A stretch of 64,000 bases of DNA from Pseudomonas benzenivorans (GCF_024397895.1 NZ_CP073346.1:4092001-4156000); one strand, 5' to 3'. Shown: positions 15,833 to 24,415, counted from the first letter of the stretch. Notes: generated by a model from the sequence alone, not told the origin. Program-made: numbers and translations.

Positions 15833-17230
15833 ATGAGTCAAGACAGCATCGTTGCCGGCAGCTACGCCGGCGCCTCCAGCAGCACCAGCCGCGGCCTGTG
15901 GTCCTCGCGCTGGGCCTTCTTCCTGGCCGCCACCGGCTCGGCGGTCGGCCTGGGCAATATCTGGAAGTTTCCCTATATCACCGGCGAGAACGGCGGTGGC
16001 GCCTTCGTGCTGGTCTACCTGGCCTGCATTCTGGTCATCGGCATCCCCTTGCTGATGGCCGAGGTGATGATCGGACGTCGTGGCCGTGCCAACCCCGAGG
16101 GCGCCTTCGCCGCCCTGGCCCGGCAGGCCGGCGCCAGTCGCCACTGGCGGATACTCGGCAGCGTGGCAGTGCTCACCGGCTTCCTGATTCTCAGCTTCTA
16201 TGCGGTGGTGGCTGGCTGGGCCGTGGCCTATGCGCCGGCGGCCGCCATGGGCGAGTTCGCCGGGCTGAACGGCGACAGCAGCGGCGCGCTGTTCGGCGCC
16301 ATGCTGGCCGACCCGTGGAAGCTGGCCGGCTACGGCACCCTGGTGCTGCTGGTGACCCTGGGTATCGTCGCCCTGGGCGTGCGCGAAGGCCTCGAGCGCT
16401 CGCTGCGCTTCATGATGCCGGGCCTGTTCGTGCTGCTGCTGGTGCTGGTCGGCTACGCCGCGACCACCGGCCATTTCGGCGAGGCGGTGCACTTCCTGTT
16501 CGACGCCGACTTCAGCAAGCTCAGTGCGCAGAGCGTGCTGGTGGCCCTGGGACACGCCTTCTTCACCCTCAGCCTGGCCAGTGGCGCCATGATGGTTTAC
16601 GGCTCCTACCTGCCGGCCGGCACCTCGATTGCCAAAACCTCGCTGATGGTGGCCCTGGCCGACACGGCCGTGGCGCTGCTGGCCGGCCTGGCGATCTTCC
16701 CGCTGGTGTTCGCCAACGGCCTGGAGCCGGGCGCCGGGCCGGGGCTGATCTTCGTCACCCTGCCGATCGCCTTCGGCCAGATGCCCTTCGGTCAGCTGAT
16801 TGGCGGGTTGTTCTTCATCATGCTGGCGATTGCCGCGTTGACCTCGGCAATCTCCCTGAGCGAGCCGACCATCGCCTGGCTCTGCGAGAAATTCGGCATC
16901 GGCCGGCTCAAGGCCGTGCTGCTCAGCGGCGTCGCGCTCTGGGTGCTGAGCCTGGGCACGGTGCTGTCGTTCAACGCCTGGAGCGAGTTAACCCTGTTCG
17001 GCAAGAGCTTCTTCGATTGCCTGGACTACCTGACCACCAACCTGCTGATGCCGCTTGGCGGTCTGGCCACGGTGCTGTTCACCGGTTGGGTACTCAGCCG
17101 CGCCTCTGTCCAGGAGGCCCTGGGCATCGCCAATCCGCAGCTGTTCACGCTGTGGTGGCAGGTGCTGCGCTGGGTCACCCCGCTGGGCATCCTGGTGGTG
17201 TTCCTGCACACCATCGGCCTGTTCGGCTAG
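15833..17230 (+). CDS. Sodium-dependent transporter, NSS/SNF family
   Basis: This is an inner-membrane sodium/solute symporter of the neurotransmitter:sodium symporter family, which in bacteria imports amino acids (LeuT, TnaT, MhsT). The 465-residue protein has eleven or twelve membrane segments and the family N-terminal signature GSAVGLGNIWKFPYITGENG. A GHAFFTLSLASGAMMVYGSY segment covers the unwound helix 6 region, which binds sodium and substrate in LeuT. It follows the dehydrogenase by 63 bases with no terminator between them and is closed by one, so it is probably co-transcribed and supplies the amino acid substrate. Substrate is inferred. Confidence 0.93.
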   Translation: MSQDSIVAGSYAGASSSTSRGLWSSRWAFFLAATGSAVGLGNIWKFPYITGENGGGAFVLVYLACILVIGIPLLMAEVMIGRRGRANPEGAFAALARQAGASRHWRILGSVAVLTGFLILSFYAVVAGWAVAYAPAAAMGEFAGLNGDSSGALFGAMLADPWKLAGYGTLVLLVTLGIVALGVREGLERSLRFMMPGLFVLLLVLVGYAATTGHFGEAVHFLFDADFSKLSAQSVLVALGHAFFTLSLASGAMMVYGSYLPAGTSIAKTSLMVALADTAVALLAGLAIFPLVFANGLEPGAGPGLIFVTLPIAFGQMPFGQLIGGLFFIMLAIAALTSAISLSEPTIAWLCEKFGIGRLKAVLLSGVALWVLSLGTVLSFNAWSELTLFGKSFFDCLDYLTTNLLMPLGGLATVLFTGWVLSRASVQEALGIANPQLFTLWWQVLRWVTPLGILVVFLHTIGLFG

Positions 17231-17250
17231 GGGTCTCGTCGGTCGACCAG

Positions 17251-17280
17251 GGGCGCGCTTCGGCGCGCCCTTGTTTTTTC
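17251..17280 (+). terminator. Terminator after the NSS transporter gene
   Basis: The stem GGGCGCGC / GCGCGCCC with a TTCG tetraloop is followed by TTGTTTTTT. Confidence 0.9.
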
Positions 17281-17492
17281 AGTCGAGGGGGCGTCGCCGG
17301 CGCAGCTCGCACGTATGTCGACAGCGGGGAAGGGTGAGTCGGGCAGGTGCAGGGCGGCTGGATCGGGCATGGCGAGTTTCTCGCAGGTAAAGGTACGGTG
17401 TGTGGCGCCGGTGATGGCCGTGGCATGACAAATCGGCGCGCGGCCGCTAAGATGCCCGCCGGCTGGTGCGAAGTGTCGGCCGGCGTCACGCT

Positions 17493-17567
17493 GTCCCCTT
17501 AGTTCAATGGATAGAATAAGCCCCTCCTAAGGGCTAGATACTGGTTCGACTCCAGTAGGGGACGCCA
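17493..17567 (+). tRNA. tRNA-Arg(CCT)
   Basis: 75 bases with encoded CCA. The acceptor GTCCCCT pairs with AGGGGAC, T8-A9 are in place, the anticodon loop is CTCCTAA (anticodon CCT, reading AGG), and the T-arm is CTGGTTCGACTCCAG. tRNA-Arg(CCT) genes are frequent integration sites in other genomes, but no island is seen here. Confidence 0.97.
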
Positions 17568-17571
17568 AATA

Positions 17572-17602
17572 AAAAAGGCTTACGCAGTGCGTAAGCCTTT
17601 TT
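17572..17602. terminator. Bidirectional terminator (tRNA-Arg / binding-protein gene)
   Basis: A 15-base perfect stem (AAAAAGGCTTACGCA and its complement) with a one-base loop has T-runs on both strands. It separates the tRNA from the convergent minus-strand gene. Confidence 0.88.
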
Positions 17603-17646
17603 GCTTTTCGGGCCTGGAGTCCCGGGGGACCTGGCCTGCAGCTGGG

Positions 17647-18591
17647 TCAGAGCTCGAGGTGTTTCTTCACCGCTTCGAGGCCGTCCTTGCCGTCGATGGT
17701 GGTCACGCCCGCCAGCCAGGTGTCCAGCCACTGCGGGTTCTGCTTGATCCAGTCGGTGGCCACCACGCTGGCTTTTTCGTGGGCCATGATGCGCTCCATC
17801 AGCGCCGCTTCCATATCGGTGGTGAACTTCATGTTGGCGACCAGCTTCGCCGCGTTCGGGCAGCGCTCGGCATAGTCCGTGGCGGTGATGGTGTAGATCT
17901 CGGCCGAACCGTAGTTGGGGCCGAAGTAATCGTCGCCACCGCTGATGTAGGTCATGTCGAACTGCAGGTTCATCGGGTGCGGGGCCCAGCCGAGGAAGAC
18001 GATCGGCGACTTCGAGTTGATGGCGCGGGCGACCGCGACACGCATGGCCGCTTCGCTGGATTCGACCAGCTTGAAGTCGCCCAGGCCGAACTTGTTCTCG
18101 GTGATGATCTGGTTGAGCATCTTGTTCCCGCCGGAGCCAGCCTCGATGCCATAGATCTTGCCGTCCAGTTCCTGCTTGAACTTGGCGATGTCGGAGAAGT
18201 CCTTCAGGCCCTGTTCATACAGGTAGGTGGGCACGGCCAGGGTGTACTTGGCACCCTCCATGTTCGGTTTTTCCGCCACGTTGATGCTGTTCTTGTCGCG
18301 GAACGGCTTGACGGTATCGTCGGAGGCCGGCGACCAGTAATCGAGGAACACGTCCATCTGCTTCTTCTGGATCGACGCCAGGGTGATCGGCAGGGAGACG
18401 ATGGTCGACTTCGGCTTGTAGCCCAGGCCCTCGGCCAACACCATCAGCAGGCTGTTGTTGGCGGCGTTATCCACCCAGCCGATATCGGCGATGCGCATGT
18501 TCTGGCAGGAGCTGGCGTCTGCCGCGAGAACGTCTGTGGCGCCGACGGCCAGCAGGGTGCTGATAAGTGCGGGAATTATTTTTGTAGTCAT
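17647..18591 (-). CDS. Choline/betaine/carnitine-type ABC substrate-binding protein
   Basis: This periplasmic binding protein is of the OpuAC/ChoX family for quaternary amines. The 314-residue protein starts with a signal peptide ending ADVLA-like around residue 24 and is preceded by an AGAGGAA ribosome site. Tryptophans and tyrosines sit at the positions used by ChoX for its aromatic ligand box: IGWVDNAANN, DVFLDYWSP, VPTYLYEQG and FLGWAPHPMN. No permease or ATPase gene is adjacent. In pseudomonads such solitary binding proteins (BetX for choline, CaiX for carnitine) share the core transporter encoded with CbcX elsewhere. Which ligand this one binds cannot be told from the sequence. Confidence 0.85.
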   Translation of the reverse strand: MTTKIIPALISTLLAVGATDVLAADASSCQNMRIADIGWVDNAANNSLLMVLAEGLGYKPKSTIVSLPITLASIQKKQMDVFLDYWSPASDDTVKPFRDKNSINVAEKPNMEGAKYTLAVPTYLYEQGLKDFSDIAKFKQELDGKIYGIEAGSGGNKMLNQIITENKFGLGDFKLVESSEAAMRVAVARAINSKSPIVFLGWAPHPMNLQFDMTYISGGDDYFGPNYGSAEIYTITATDYAERCPNAAKLVANMKFTTDMEAALMERIMAHEKASVVATDWIKQNPQWLDTWLAGVTTIDGKDGLEAVKKHLEL

Positions 18592-18914
18592 AGTATTCCT
18601 CTGGTACTTAGCGTTGGTCTGCGAGGGCTTGGGCCTTCTCGCTGGAGTTGATTACGCAGTCAAGGACTGACTGCGGTCGTTCATTGAGCATCCTCTGAGC
18701 CGATTATCTGGCGCCAACGGCGCCTTTCCCTGCGCCGGATAGTAGGAACAGATCGCGGCGGGCAGCCAGCAATAAAAATACGCCCTAAGGGGTTGTTTTA
18801 TTTATGGCTGTATAAGGCCAGCGGCCGACACGGAGAGGCGGCTAGCGACGTAAAAAGGCTTGCGCCGGTGGGGCGTAAGCCTTTTCTGTTGGCCTGACGG
18901 CAGGCAGCCCGGCG
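18592..18914. other. Intergenic region between binding protein and TonB receptor genes
   Basis: I see no gene in these 323 bases. The right part carries the terminator-like hairpin at 18852-18885. The left part is the upstream region of the minus-strand binding-protein gene, where I could not fix a promoter. Confidence 0.5.
18852..18885 (-). terminator. Terminator after the TonB receptor gene
   Basis: On the minus strand an imperfect stem (GGCTTACGCC / GGCGCAAGCC, one mismatch) ends in TTTTTA. It belongs to the same hairpin family as those at 17572 and 24361. Confidence 0.65.
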
Positions 18915-21026
18915 CTACCAGTCCAGGGCGTAGGCGAGGCTGAAGGTGCGGCCTTCGGCATTGGGGAAGGGCAGGCGGGCGTTGGCCTGGGTGAAGAGGT
19001 TCTGGTAGGTGCGGTTGGCCAGGTTGTAGATGCCGCCCTCCAGGCGCCCGGTCGGCAGCTCCACCGCGCCGAGCAGGTCGACCAGGGTGTAGCCGTCGAT
19101 CTGCCGGCCGTTGTCGTCCTTGGCGGCGGCATCGTAGTCGGCCAGCTGCAGGGCCTGCAGGCGCAGGTTGTAGCGATCGCCGGTGTAGCCGAGGAACAGG
19201 GTGGTCTTGGCCGGCGAGACGCGGGTGGCCGGCAGGTCGATCCACTTGCCGTTCTCCCGGGTCTCTCCCTTGGTCCAGGCGTAGCTGCCGCCGACCGTCC
19301 AGCGCTCGTCGAGGTCGTAGCTCAGGCTGCTCTCCAGGCCGCGTACCCGCTCCTTCTGGTCGATCAGGCGCAGCACGCGGGTGCTGGCATCGTAGAACTG
19401 GGTCACGTCCGAGCGGTTTTCGTACAGGGTGACGTCGGCCTGCCAGCGGCTCCAGTTGCCGCGCCAGCCCAGCTCGTAGCTGTCGACCTCAATGGCCTGG
19501 GCGTTGAGGGTCTGGATGTCGAAGCGGCTGTCGACGTCGCGCAGGAAGCGCTGGATATCCGGCAAGGAGAAGCCCTGACTGAAGTTGACGAACAGGTCCT
19601 GGCTGTCGCTGAGGTGGTAGACGGCGCCGAGGTTGTAGAGGTTGGCGTCGTATTTCAGGGTGCCGCCGGGCAGGGTGGCGCGGTTGCCGGTCTGCCAGAT
19701 CTCGCCATAGGCGATGCTGTCCGCCACCTCGCTTTCGATCCATTCGCGGCGCACGCCGCCGCGCAGGGTCCAGTCGTCGATGTCCCAGGACATCTGGGCA
19801 AACAGCGCGCGAGTAGCGGTTTCGACGTCCGGGCCGAGCTCGAAGGTTTCGCCGCTCTTGCGGTAGACCAGGCCGTTGACGTTATAGCGGTCGCCGCGCT
19901 GGCGGGTGCGCTCGTTCTCGTAGTCGGCGCCCCAGACCAGGCTGCCGCGGGCCGCGCCGATTTCCGGCAGGGCGCTTTCCACCGCGGCACGCAGGCCGTA
20001 GACGTCCTGCCGGCTGTTGTTGTCGGAAACGCCGGCGAAGCCGCGCGCACGGTCGGGGAAGAACAGCGCATCGGCGCGGCGCCAGTAGCTCTCCAGCAGC
20101 AGGTTCTGGCCGAACAGGTCGCGGTCGTTGTAGTTGAGGTTGATCGCCTGGTTGTGGGTATAGGGCTGATCCTCCAGGTCCAGGCCCTTCACGGCCACCG
20201 ACTCGCCATTGATGGTGCGTGGGGCGAAGCCCGTGTCCTGCTGGTCCTTGTAGTCCTGCAGGGCCAGGCTCAGGCGCTTGTTTTCATCCAGCGCATAGCC
20301 GAAGCGCCCGTGCAGGTCGTAGGTCTCGGTGTCCATGGCGCTGCCCTGGGAGGTGTCCTGGGGAATGCGCCGGCCGTCGCCGTCGAACTGGTCGTTGCGC
20401 TGGGTCCAGTCCGCCGACAGGTACCAGTCCAGCGCGCCCTGGCGCGCACCGGCACTCTGGAACAGCTGGTAGGCGAAACCCTTGGGGTTGAGGTTGTTGC
20501 CGCTGCTCATGCCCACCCGGCTGCTCAGGGCCAGCTCATCACCCTGGTTGCGCTTGGTGATGATGTTGATGATCCCGCCGGAGGCGCCGGCGCCGTAGAT
20601 GCTGCTGGCGCCGGAGACCACCTCGATGCGTTCGATGCTGGCCGGGCTGATGCTGTTGAGCTGGCGGAAGTTGTCGCGACTGGCGTTCTGCGACACGCCG
20701 TCGATCAGCACCAGCATGTTGCGTCCGCGCAGGGTCTGGCTGAAGTTGCTCATGCCGCCGGTGGCGGGGGCGAGGCCGGGCACCAGGGTGCCGAGGATAT
20801 CGGCGACCTTGCGGCCGGCACCGCTCTGCTGGCGGATCTGCTGCTCGTCGATGACCTGCACCGAACCGGGAATGGAGGCGAGGCTGGCCTGGCTGCGGGT
20901 GGCGGTGACCACGGTGTTGGCCAGTTGCACGGCCTCGGCCTCGGCCTCGGCGGCCAGGGCCAGCGAGCTGGCGCCACCCAGGGAACCGAGCAGGGGGATC
21001 AGGAGCGATAGCGGAGTCTTGTTCAT
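18915..21026 (-). CDS. TonB-dependent siderophore receptor
   Basis: This outer-membrane gated barrel probably imports the ferric siderophore made by the same operon. From the ATG at 21026 the protein is 703 residues. It has a signal peptide (to about residue 27), a TonB-box-like segment near VQLANTVVTATRS, a plug domain (about 45-155) with IPGSVQVIDEQQI, LVLIDGV and SGGIINIITK, and a 22-strand-type barrel with NLYNLGAVYHLSDSQDLF. It ends FSLAYALDW, with the terminal aromatic residue needed for outer-membrane insertion. Its ATG overlaps the stop codon of the MFS gene by one base, so the two are translationally linked. Confidence 0.93.
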   Translation of the reverse strand: MNKTPLSLLIPLLGSLGGASSLALAAEAEAEAVQLANTVVTATRSQASLASIPGSVQVIDEQQIRQQSGAGRKVADILGTLVPGLAPATGGMSNFSQTLRGRNMLVLIDGVSQNASRDNFRQLNSISPASIERIEVVSGASSIYGAGASGGIINIITKRNQGDELALSSRVGMSSGNNLNPKGFAYQLFQSAGARQGALDWYLSADWTQRNDQFDGDGRRIPQDTSQGSAMDTETYDLHGRFGYALDENKRLSLALQDYKDQQDTGFAPRTINGESVAVKGLDLEDQPYTHNQAINLNYNDRDLFGQNLLLESYWRRADALFFPDRARGFAGVSDNNSRQDVYGLRAAVESALPEIGAARGSLVWGADYENERTRQRGDRYNVNGLVYRKSGETFELGPDVETATRALFAQMSWDIDDWTLRGGVRREWIESEVADSIAYGEIWQTGNRATLPGGTLKYDANLYNLGAVYHLSDSQDLFVNFSQGFSLPDIQRFLRDVDSRFDIQTLNAQAIEVDSYELGWRGNWSRWQADVTLYENRSDVTQFYDASTRVLRLIDQKERVRGLESSLSYDLDERWTVGGSYAWTKGETRENGKWIDLPATRVSPAKTTLFLGYTGDRYNLRLQALQLADYDAAAKDDNGRQIDGYTLVDLLGAVELPTGRLEGGIYNLANRTYQNLFTQANARLPFPNAEGRTFSLAYALDW

Positions 21027-22240
21027 CAGATCATCTTCTTGGTGTTGGCAGAAAGCGCCGGGGTTTCCGGCAGTTGCGAGGTGCTGCGAATCAGGCGGAT
21101 GCCCAGGGCCGCCAGGGCGTAGGTGATGGCCACCAGCCAGAAGCCGGAGGCCAATCCGGCCAGGCCCATGCCGGCGGCCCCGAGCAGGGCGCCGAGCAAG
21201 GCACCGGCCTTGGCGGCGCTGTTGCCCAAACCGAGGGCGAAGCCCTGGCGCCCGTCCGGCAGGGTGGTGGCGATCAGGGCGTAGGCCACCGGCAGCAGGG
21301 CGCCTTGCCAGACGCCCCAGAGCAGGCGGCTGGCGATAAAACCGAGCCAGCCACTGGCCAGCGCGGTAAGGGCCAGGGTCAGGGCGCACAACCAGGCCAC
21401 CCGCTCGATCACGCGCAGCGTCTGCGCCGGCTGCCAGCGGTCGAACAGGCGGCCCCACAGCGGCGCGGAGAGGGCCAGGGTGGCGGCGCTGGCGGCGTAG
21501 CTGGCGCCGATCAGCCAGCCGGGGGCCTGGAGGATCTCGGCCACATAGAGGGCGAAGAACGGCTGCGGCATCATCTTCGCCGCCTGCACCAGCACGATGA
21601 TGGTCAGTACGCCGCCGAGCCAGCCGCCAGGCAGCCGGGTCTCGGTCTGTGGCCGACGGTTGCGTGCGACTGGCGCGTCCGCCGGCAGCGCCGTCGCGGC
21701 CACCGCGCACAGCAGGCAGATCAGCGCGGCCACGGCGCACAGCAGGACGAAGCCGGAGGCGTCCAGCAACCAGCCGCCGAGCACCGGTCCGGCCAGCGAG
21801 CCGACCGCGGTGGCCGCCTGCAGCCGGGCCAGCACCTGGCCGCGGTTGCCGCTGGCGCAGCGGGCGATGGCATAGGCCTGGGCGGCGGCGATGAAGCCGG
21901 CCAGCGCGCCCTGCAGCACGCGGATCAGCACCAGCAGCCAGGGGTTCAGGGTCATGGCGGCGAGGCCCTGGCACAGCGCCAGGGCCAGCAACGCCCGCAG
22001 CACCATGGGCTTGTGCCCGGTGCGGTCGCCGAGGCGCCCCCACAGCGGCGTCAGCAGCATGGCCGCGAGCATGGGCCCGGCGTACACCAGGGCCGAGAGC
22101 GCGGCCAGGTAGTGCGCCTGAGCGGGCGCGAGCAATGCCTGGATGCGCAGCGGCCAGAACGGCCCGCTCATCTCCATGGCGCCCATGGACACGCACTGGA
22201 TCGCGATCAGCAGGCTCAGGGCGCGACCCTCAGCCCGCAT
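21026..22240 (-). CDS. MFS transporter, probable siderophore exporter
   Basis: This is a major facilitator superfamily protein of 404 residues with twelve predicted membrane segments in two halves. The loop 2-3 motif reads LWGRLGDRTGHKP in the first half and LWGRLFDRWQP in the second. It overlaps the end of the synthetase gene (22230) by 11 bases and the start of the receptor gene (21026) by one. Its position between a siderophore synthetase and a receptor strongly suggests export of the newly made siderophore, as for LbtB-type or other NIS-cluster MFS proteins. That role is inferred from context; the family alone only says transporter. Confidence 0.88.
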   Translation of the reverse strand: MRAEGRALSLLIAIQCVSMGAMEMSGPFWPLRIQALLAPAQAHYLAALSALVYAGPMLAAMLLTPLWGRLGDRTGHKPMVLRALLALALCQGLAAMTLNPWLLVLIRVLQGALAGFIAAAQAYAIARCASGNRGQVLARLQAATAVGSLAGPVLGGWLLDASGFVLLCAVAALICLLCAVAATALPADAPVARNRRPQTETRLPGGWLGGVLTIIVLVQAAKMMPQPFFALYVAEILQAPGWLIGASYAASAATLALSAPLWGRLFDRWQPAQTLRVIERVAWLCALTLALTALASGWLGFIASRLLWGVWQGALLPVAYALIATTLPDGRQGFALGLGNSAAKAGALLGALLGAAGMGLAGLASGFWLVAITYALAALGIRLIRSTSQLPETPALSANTKKMI

Positions 22241-24158
22241 GGTCGACCCGGCTCAGTGGGTTGCGCAGGCGTCCGACCATGTCGGCATGGCTGTCTTCCA
22301 GGCGCATGCGCATGAACGACTTGGCCGGCCAGTCCTGCGCCAGCAGGGCCCGGTGCTCGGTCTCCCAGCGTTCGCCGGGCACCCGGCTGCGCAGCGCCTG
22401 GAAGCTGCGCTCGAGCTGTTCGGCCAGTGCATTCCACAACAACTCTTCGGCCACCTGCCAGTGGCGGGCACAGAGCAGCGCCAGTTCCCCCAGGTGACAC
22501 ATGAATACCGTGTGCAGCAGCTTGTCGCGCACGAAGCCGGCATCGTCGAACAGGGTCATCTGCGGGTCGTGCAGCTCGAGGTCGAGACCCTGGCGCTGCA
22601 GGCTCGGGCGATAGATGCGGATATCGCCGAAGTCGCGCAGCAGCAGGCGCTGTGGTCGACCGTCGCGGCCCATGAGCATGAAGCTGTTCTGCTGGTGGGC
22701 TTCGAAGGCGACGCCATACAGCAGGTACATGCCCAGCAGGCCCGGCACGGCTACCTCCAGGTAGTGGCGGAAGAAGGCCAGCATCGCCTGGCTGTCGCTG
22801 CTGCCCTCGGCCAGGGCGACCCACTGGCGCAGCAGCGGCCGGCCCTCGCCGTCCGTGGCGAACAGGCTGCCCACCGGTATGGCCATCTCGCCTGGGGCGA
22901 GCAGGCTCAGGGGGTTGTCGCGGTACAGCACCGAGAGCTGGCGGGCGCGCTCGTCGTCCGCCGGCTGCGGGTTGAAATGCAGGCCGACGCGCTCGGGCAC
23001 CACACTCAGCAGCCGGGCCAGTTCGGGTTCTCTTTCCAGAATCTGCAACAGCAACTGGCTGACCCGCGGCCCCATGCGTGCCGAACGCGGTGAGACGGTG
23101 CGCTGCACGCTGGTCAGGCGCAGGGACACCGGCAGCTTGACCATGGGCGCCTCGCGGCTGGCTTCGGGCAGCACGGTGCGGAAGGACATGGTCGGGTGGC
23201 CCTGGAAGGCCTGGATGTCGGTCAGCACCAGTTGGCCCTCGGCAATCTCCCGGGCGAACAGCTTTGGCAGCACCTCCTGGGCCTGCCAGGGATGGACCGG
23301 TAGGGGCAGGAAGTGCTCCGGCTCCAGTCCCCGTTGGCGCAGGCAGGTGGTGAGGCGAGCGGCCGCCTGGGGAAACTGCGAGTGCCACCAGGCCAGGTAG
23401 TCCGGCGTCTCACCCAGGGTTTCGGCGTGAGCGTGCTGGCGGTGCAACGCGGCCAGGCGGACGCCGATGCAGGCCTCGAATTCCGGCGACAGGGCAACGA
23501 CCTGGGCCGCGCTCAGGCCCAGCTTGGTCTTGTAGTTGGGGTGCCAGGGGTGGCCCAGGGTGCCCCACTGCTCCAGTAGCAGGGTCGGGTTGTCCGCGCC
23601 GCTGCCACCGCGCAATGCGCTCAGCAGGCGATCCGGCGCGCCATTGCCGAGCTCATGCTGCAACTGCCGGTTCCAGCACTGGTGGTAGGCCAGGCACAGG
23701 GTGTCGTTGCGAAAGCTGTCGTCGAGCTCCTGGGCCAGGCGCGCCAGGGTCTCGGCCGAGGCGGAGCAGGTGAGCAGGCCGCTGAGCAGCTGCAGGAGCT
23801 CGGAGGGGTATTGCAGCGCGTAGGGCTGCGCAGCGGCACGGCACAGGGTCACGCTGCCACGCAGGTCCCAGCTGGCCATGCGCCCGGCCTCGAGGTGGTC
23901 GAAGCGCAGCAACGCACCGGGCTCGGGCAATGCCAGCCAGCAACGCCGGTGTTCGTCATGGATGCAGGCATCGGCGTCGATCAAACCTTCGCGAAGCAGC
24001 GACTGGATCAGGCGCTGGAAGCTGCGCTGGCGCGCCACAGGCAATGCCTGGGCCAAGTGATCGAGGGTGACTTGGCGCGAGCGAAACGCCTCGGTGGACA
24101 GGGCTTCGCTCCAACGGCCGAGGAGCTGGTGCATGTTCTCGGGCAGGGCAACCGTCAT
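22230..24158 (-). CDS. NRPS-independent siderophore synthetase (IucA/IucC family)
   Basis: NIS synthetases adenylate a carboxylate, usually citrate, and condense it with an amine or alcohol to build siderophores such as aerobactin, rhizoferrin or staphyloferrin. The 642-residue protein is full length. Conserved family motifs are visible: GHPWHPNYKTKLG (about residue 217), LPLPVHPWQ, GHPTMSFRT (nucleotide site), VGLHFNPQP, EAHQQNSFML and LLRDFGDIRI in the C-terminal FhuF-like domain. It is the only biosynthetic gene in the operon. An AAGGAA ribosome site precedes the ATG, and Fur-like boxes lie 64-108 bases upstream. The product is unknown. A single-enzyme rhizoferrin-type molecule is one possibility. 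Confidence 0.94.
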   Translation of the reverse strand: MTVALPENMHQLLGRWSEALSTEAFRSRQVTLDHLAQALPVARQRSFQRLIQSLLREGLIDADACIHDEHRRCWLALPEPGALLRFDHLEAGRMASWDLRGSVTLCRAAAQPYALQYPSELLQLLSGLLTCSASAETLARLAQELDDSFRNDTLCLAYHQCWNRQLQHELGNGAPDRLLSALRGGSGADNPTLLLEQWGTLGHPWHPNYKTKLGLSAAQVVALSPEFEACIGVRLAALHRQHAHAETLGETPDYLAWWHSQFPQAAARLTTCLRQRGLEPEHFLPLPVHPWQAQEVLPKLFAREIAEGQLVLTDIQAFQGHPTMSFRTVLPEASREAPMVKLPVSLRLTSVQRTVSPRSARMGPRVSQLLLQILEREPELARLLSVVPERVGLHFNPQPADDERARQLSVLYRDNPLSLLAPGEMAIPVGSLFATDGEGRPLLRQWVALAEGSSDSQAMLAFFRHYLEVAVPGLLGMYLLYGVAFEAHQQNSFMLMGRDGRPQRLLLRDFGDIRIYRPSLQRQGLDLELHDPQMTLFDDAGFVRDKLLHTVFMCHLGELALLCARHWQVAEELLWNALAEQLERSFQALRSRVPGERWETEHRALLAQDWPAKSFMRMRLEDSHADMVGRLRNPLSRVDHAG

Positions 24159-24221
24159 GTGATGTTCCTTTGGCGGGGTTTAAACAAGGCAATCCGTTGC
24201 ATACACAGGTGTTGCGCGCCA

Positions 24222-24237
24222 GATAAGAATACTTATC
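24222..24237 (-). promoter_or_regulatory. Fur-box-like palindrome upstream of the siderophore operon
   Basis: GATAAGAATACTTATC is palindromic and rich in the GATAAT-type hexamers bound by Fur. It lies 64 bases before the synthetase start. Confidence 0.55.
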
Positions 24238-24247
24238 AACTTCCTTT

Positions 24248-24266
24248 AATGCAAATAATTCGCATT
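24248..24266 (-). promoter_or_regulatory. Second Fur-box-like element
   Basis: AATGCAAATAATTCGCATT is a 19-base near-palindrome very like known Fur boxes (GATAATGATAATCATTATC-type). Together with the element at 24222 it makes iron repression of the siderophore operon likely. Confidence 0.65.
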
Positions 24267-24360
24267 TAGTTTGCCGTGGGCGTGCCTGGCTGTTGCGACG
24301 CCGCTGGGCATGCGGGAGCAGGTGGCCGGACGGCAGGGGACGGGGTATGCATCGGCCATA

Positions 24361-24390
24361 AAAAAAGCCTACGCAGTGCGTAGGCTTTTT
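24361..24390 (-). terminator. Terminator after sstT
   Basis: A 15-base perfect stem (AAAAAAGCCTACGCA / TGCGTAGGC plus T-run) has almost no loop. It ends the minus-strand sstT transcript and would also stop plus-strand transcription. Confidence 0.88.
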
Positions 24391-24415
24391 CTGAGGCTCG
24401 AGTGGGTGGTGCGGG

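Noticed and set aside
14498..16555. 685-residue minus-strand frame over the dehydrogenase and transporter genes
   Set aside because: It spans two real genes on the other strand and has no family features.
17493..17567. Genomic island inserted at tRNA-Arg(CCT)
   Set aside because: No integrase gene or repeated tRNA end was seen next to it.
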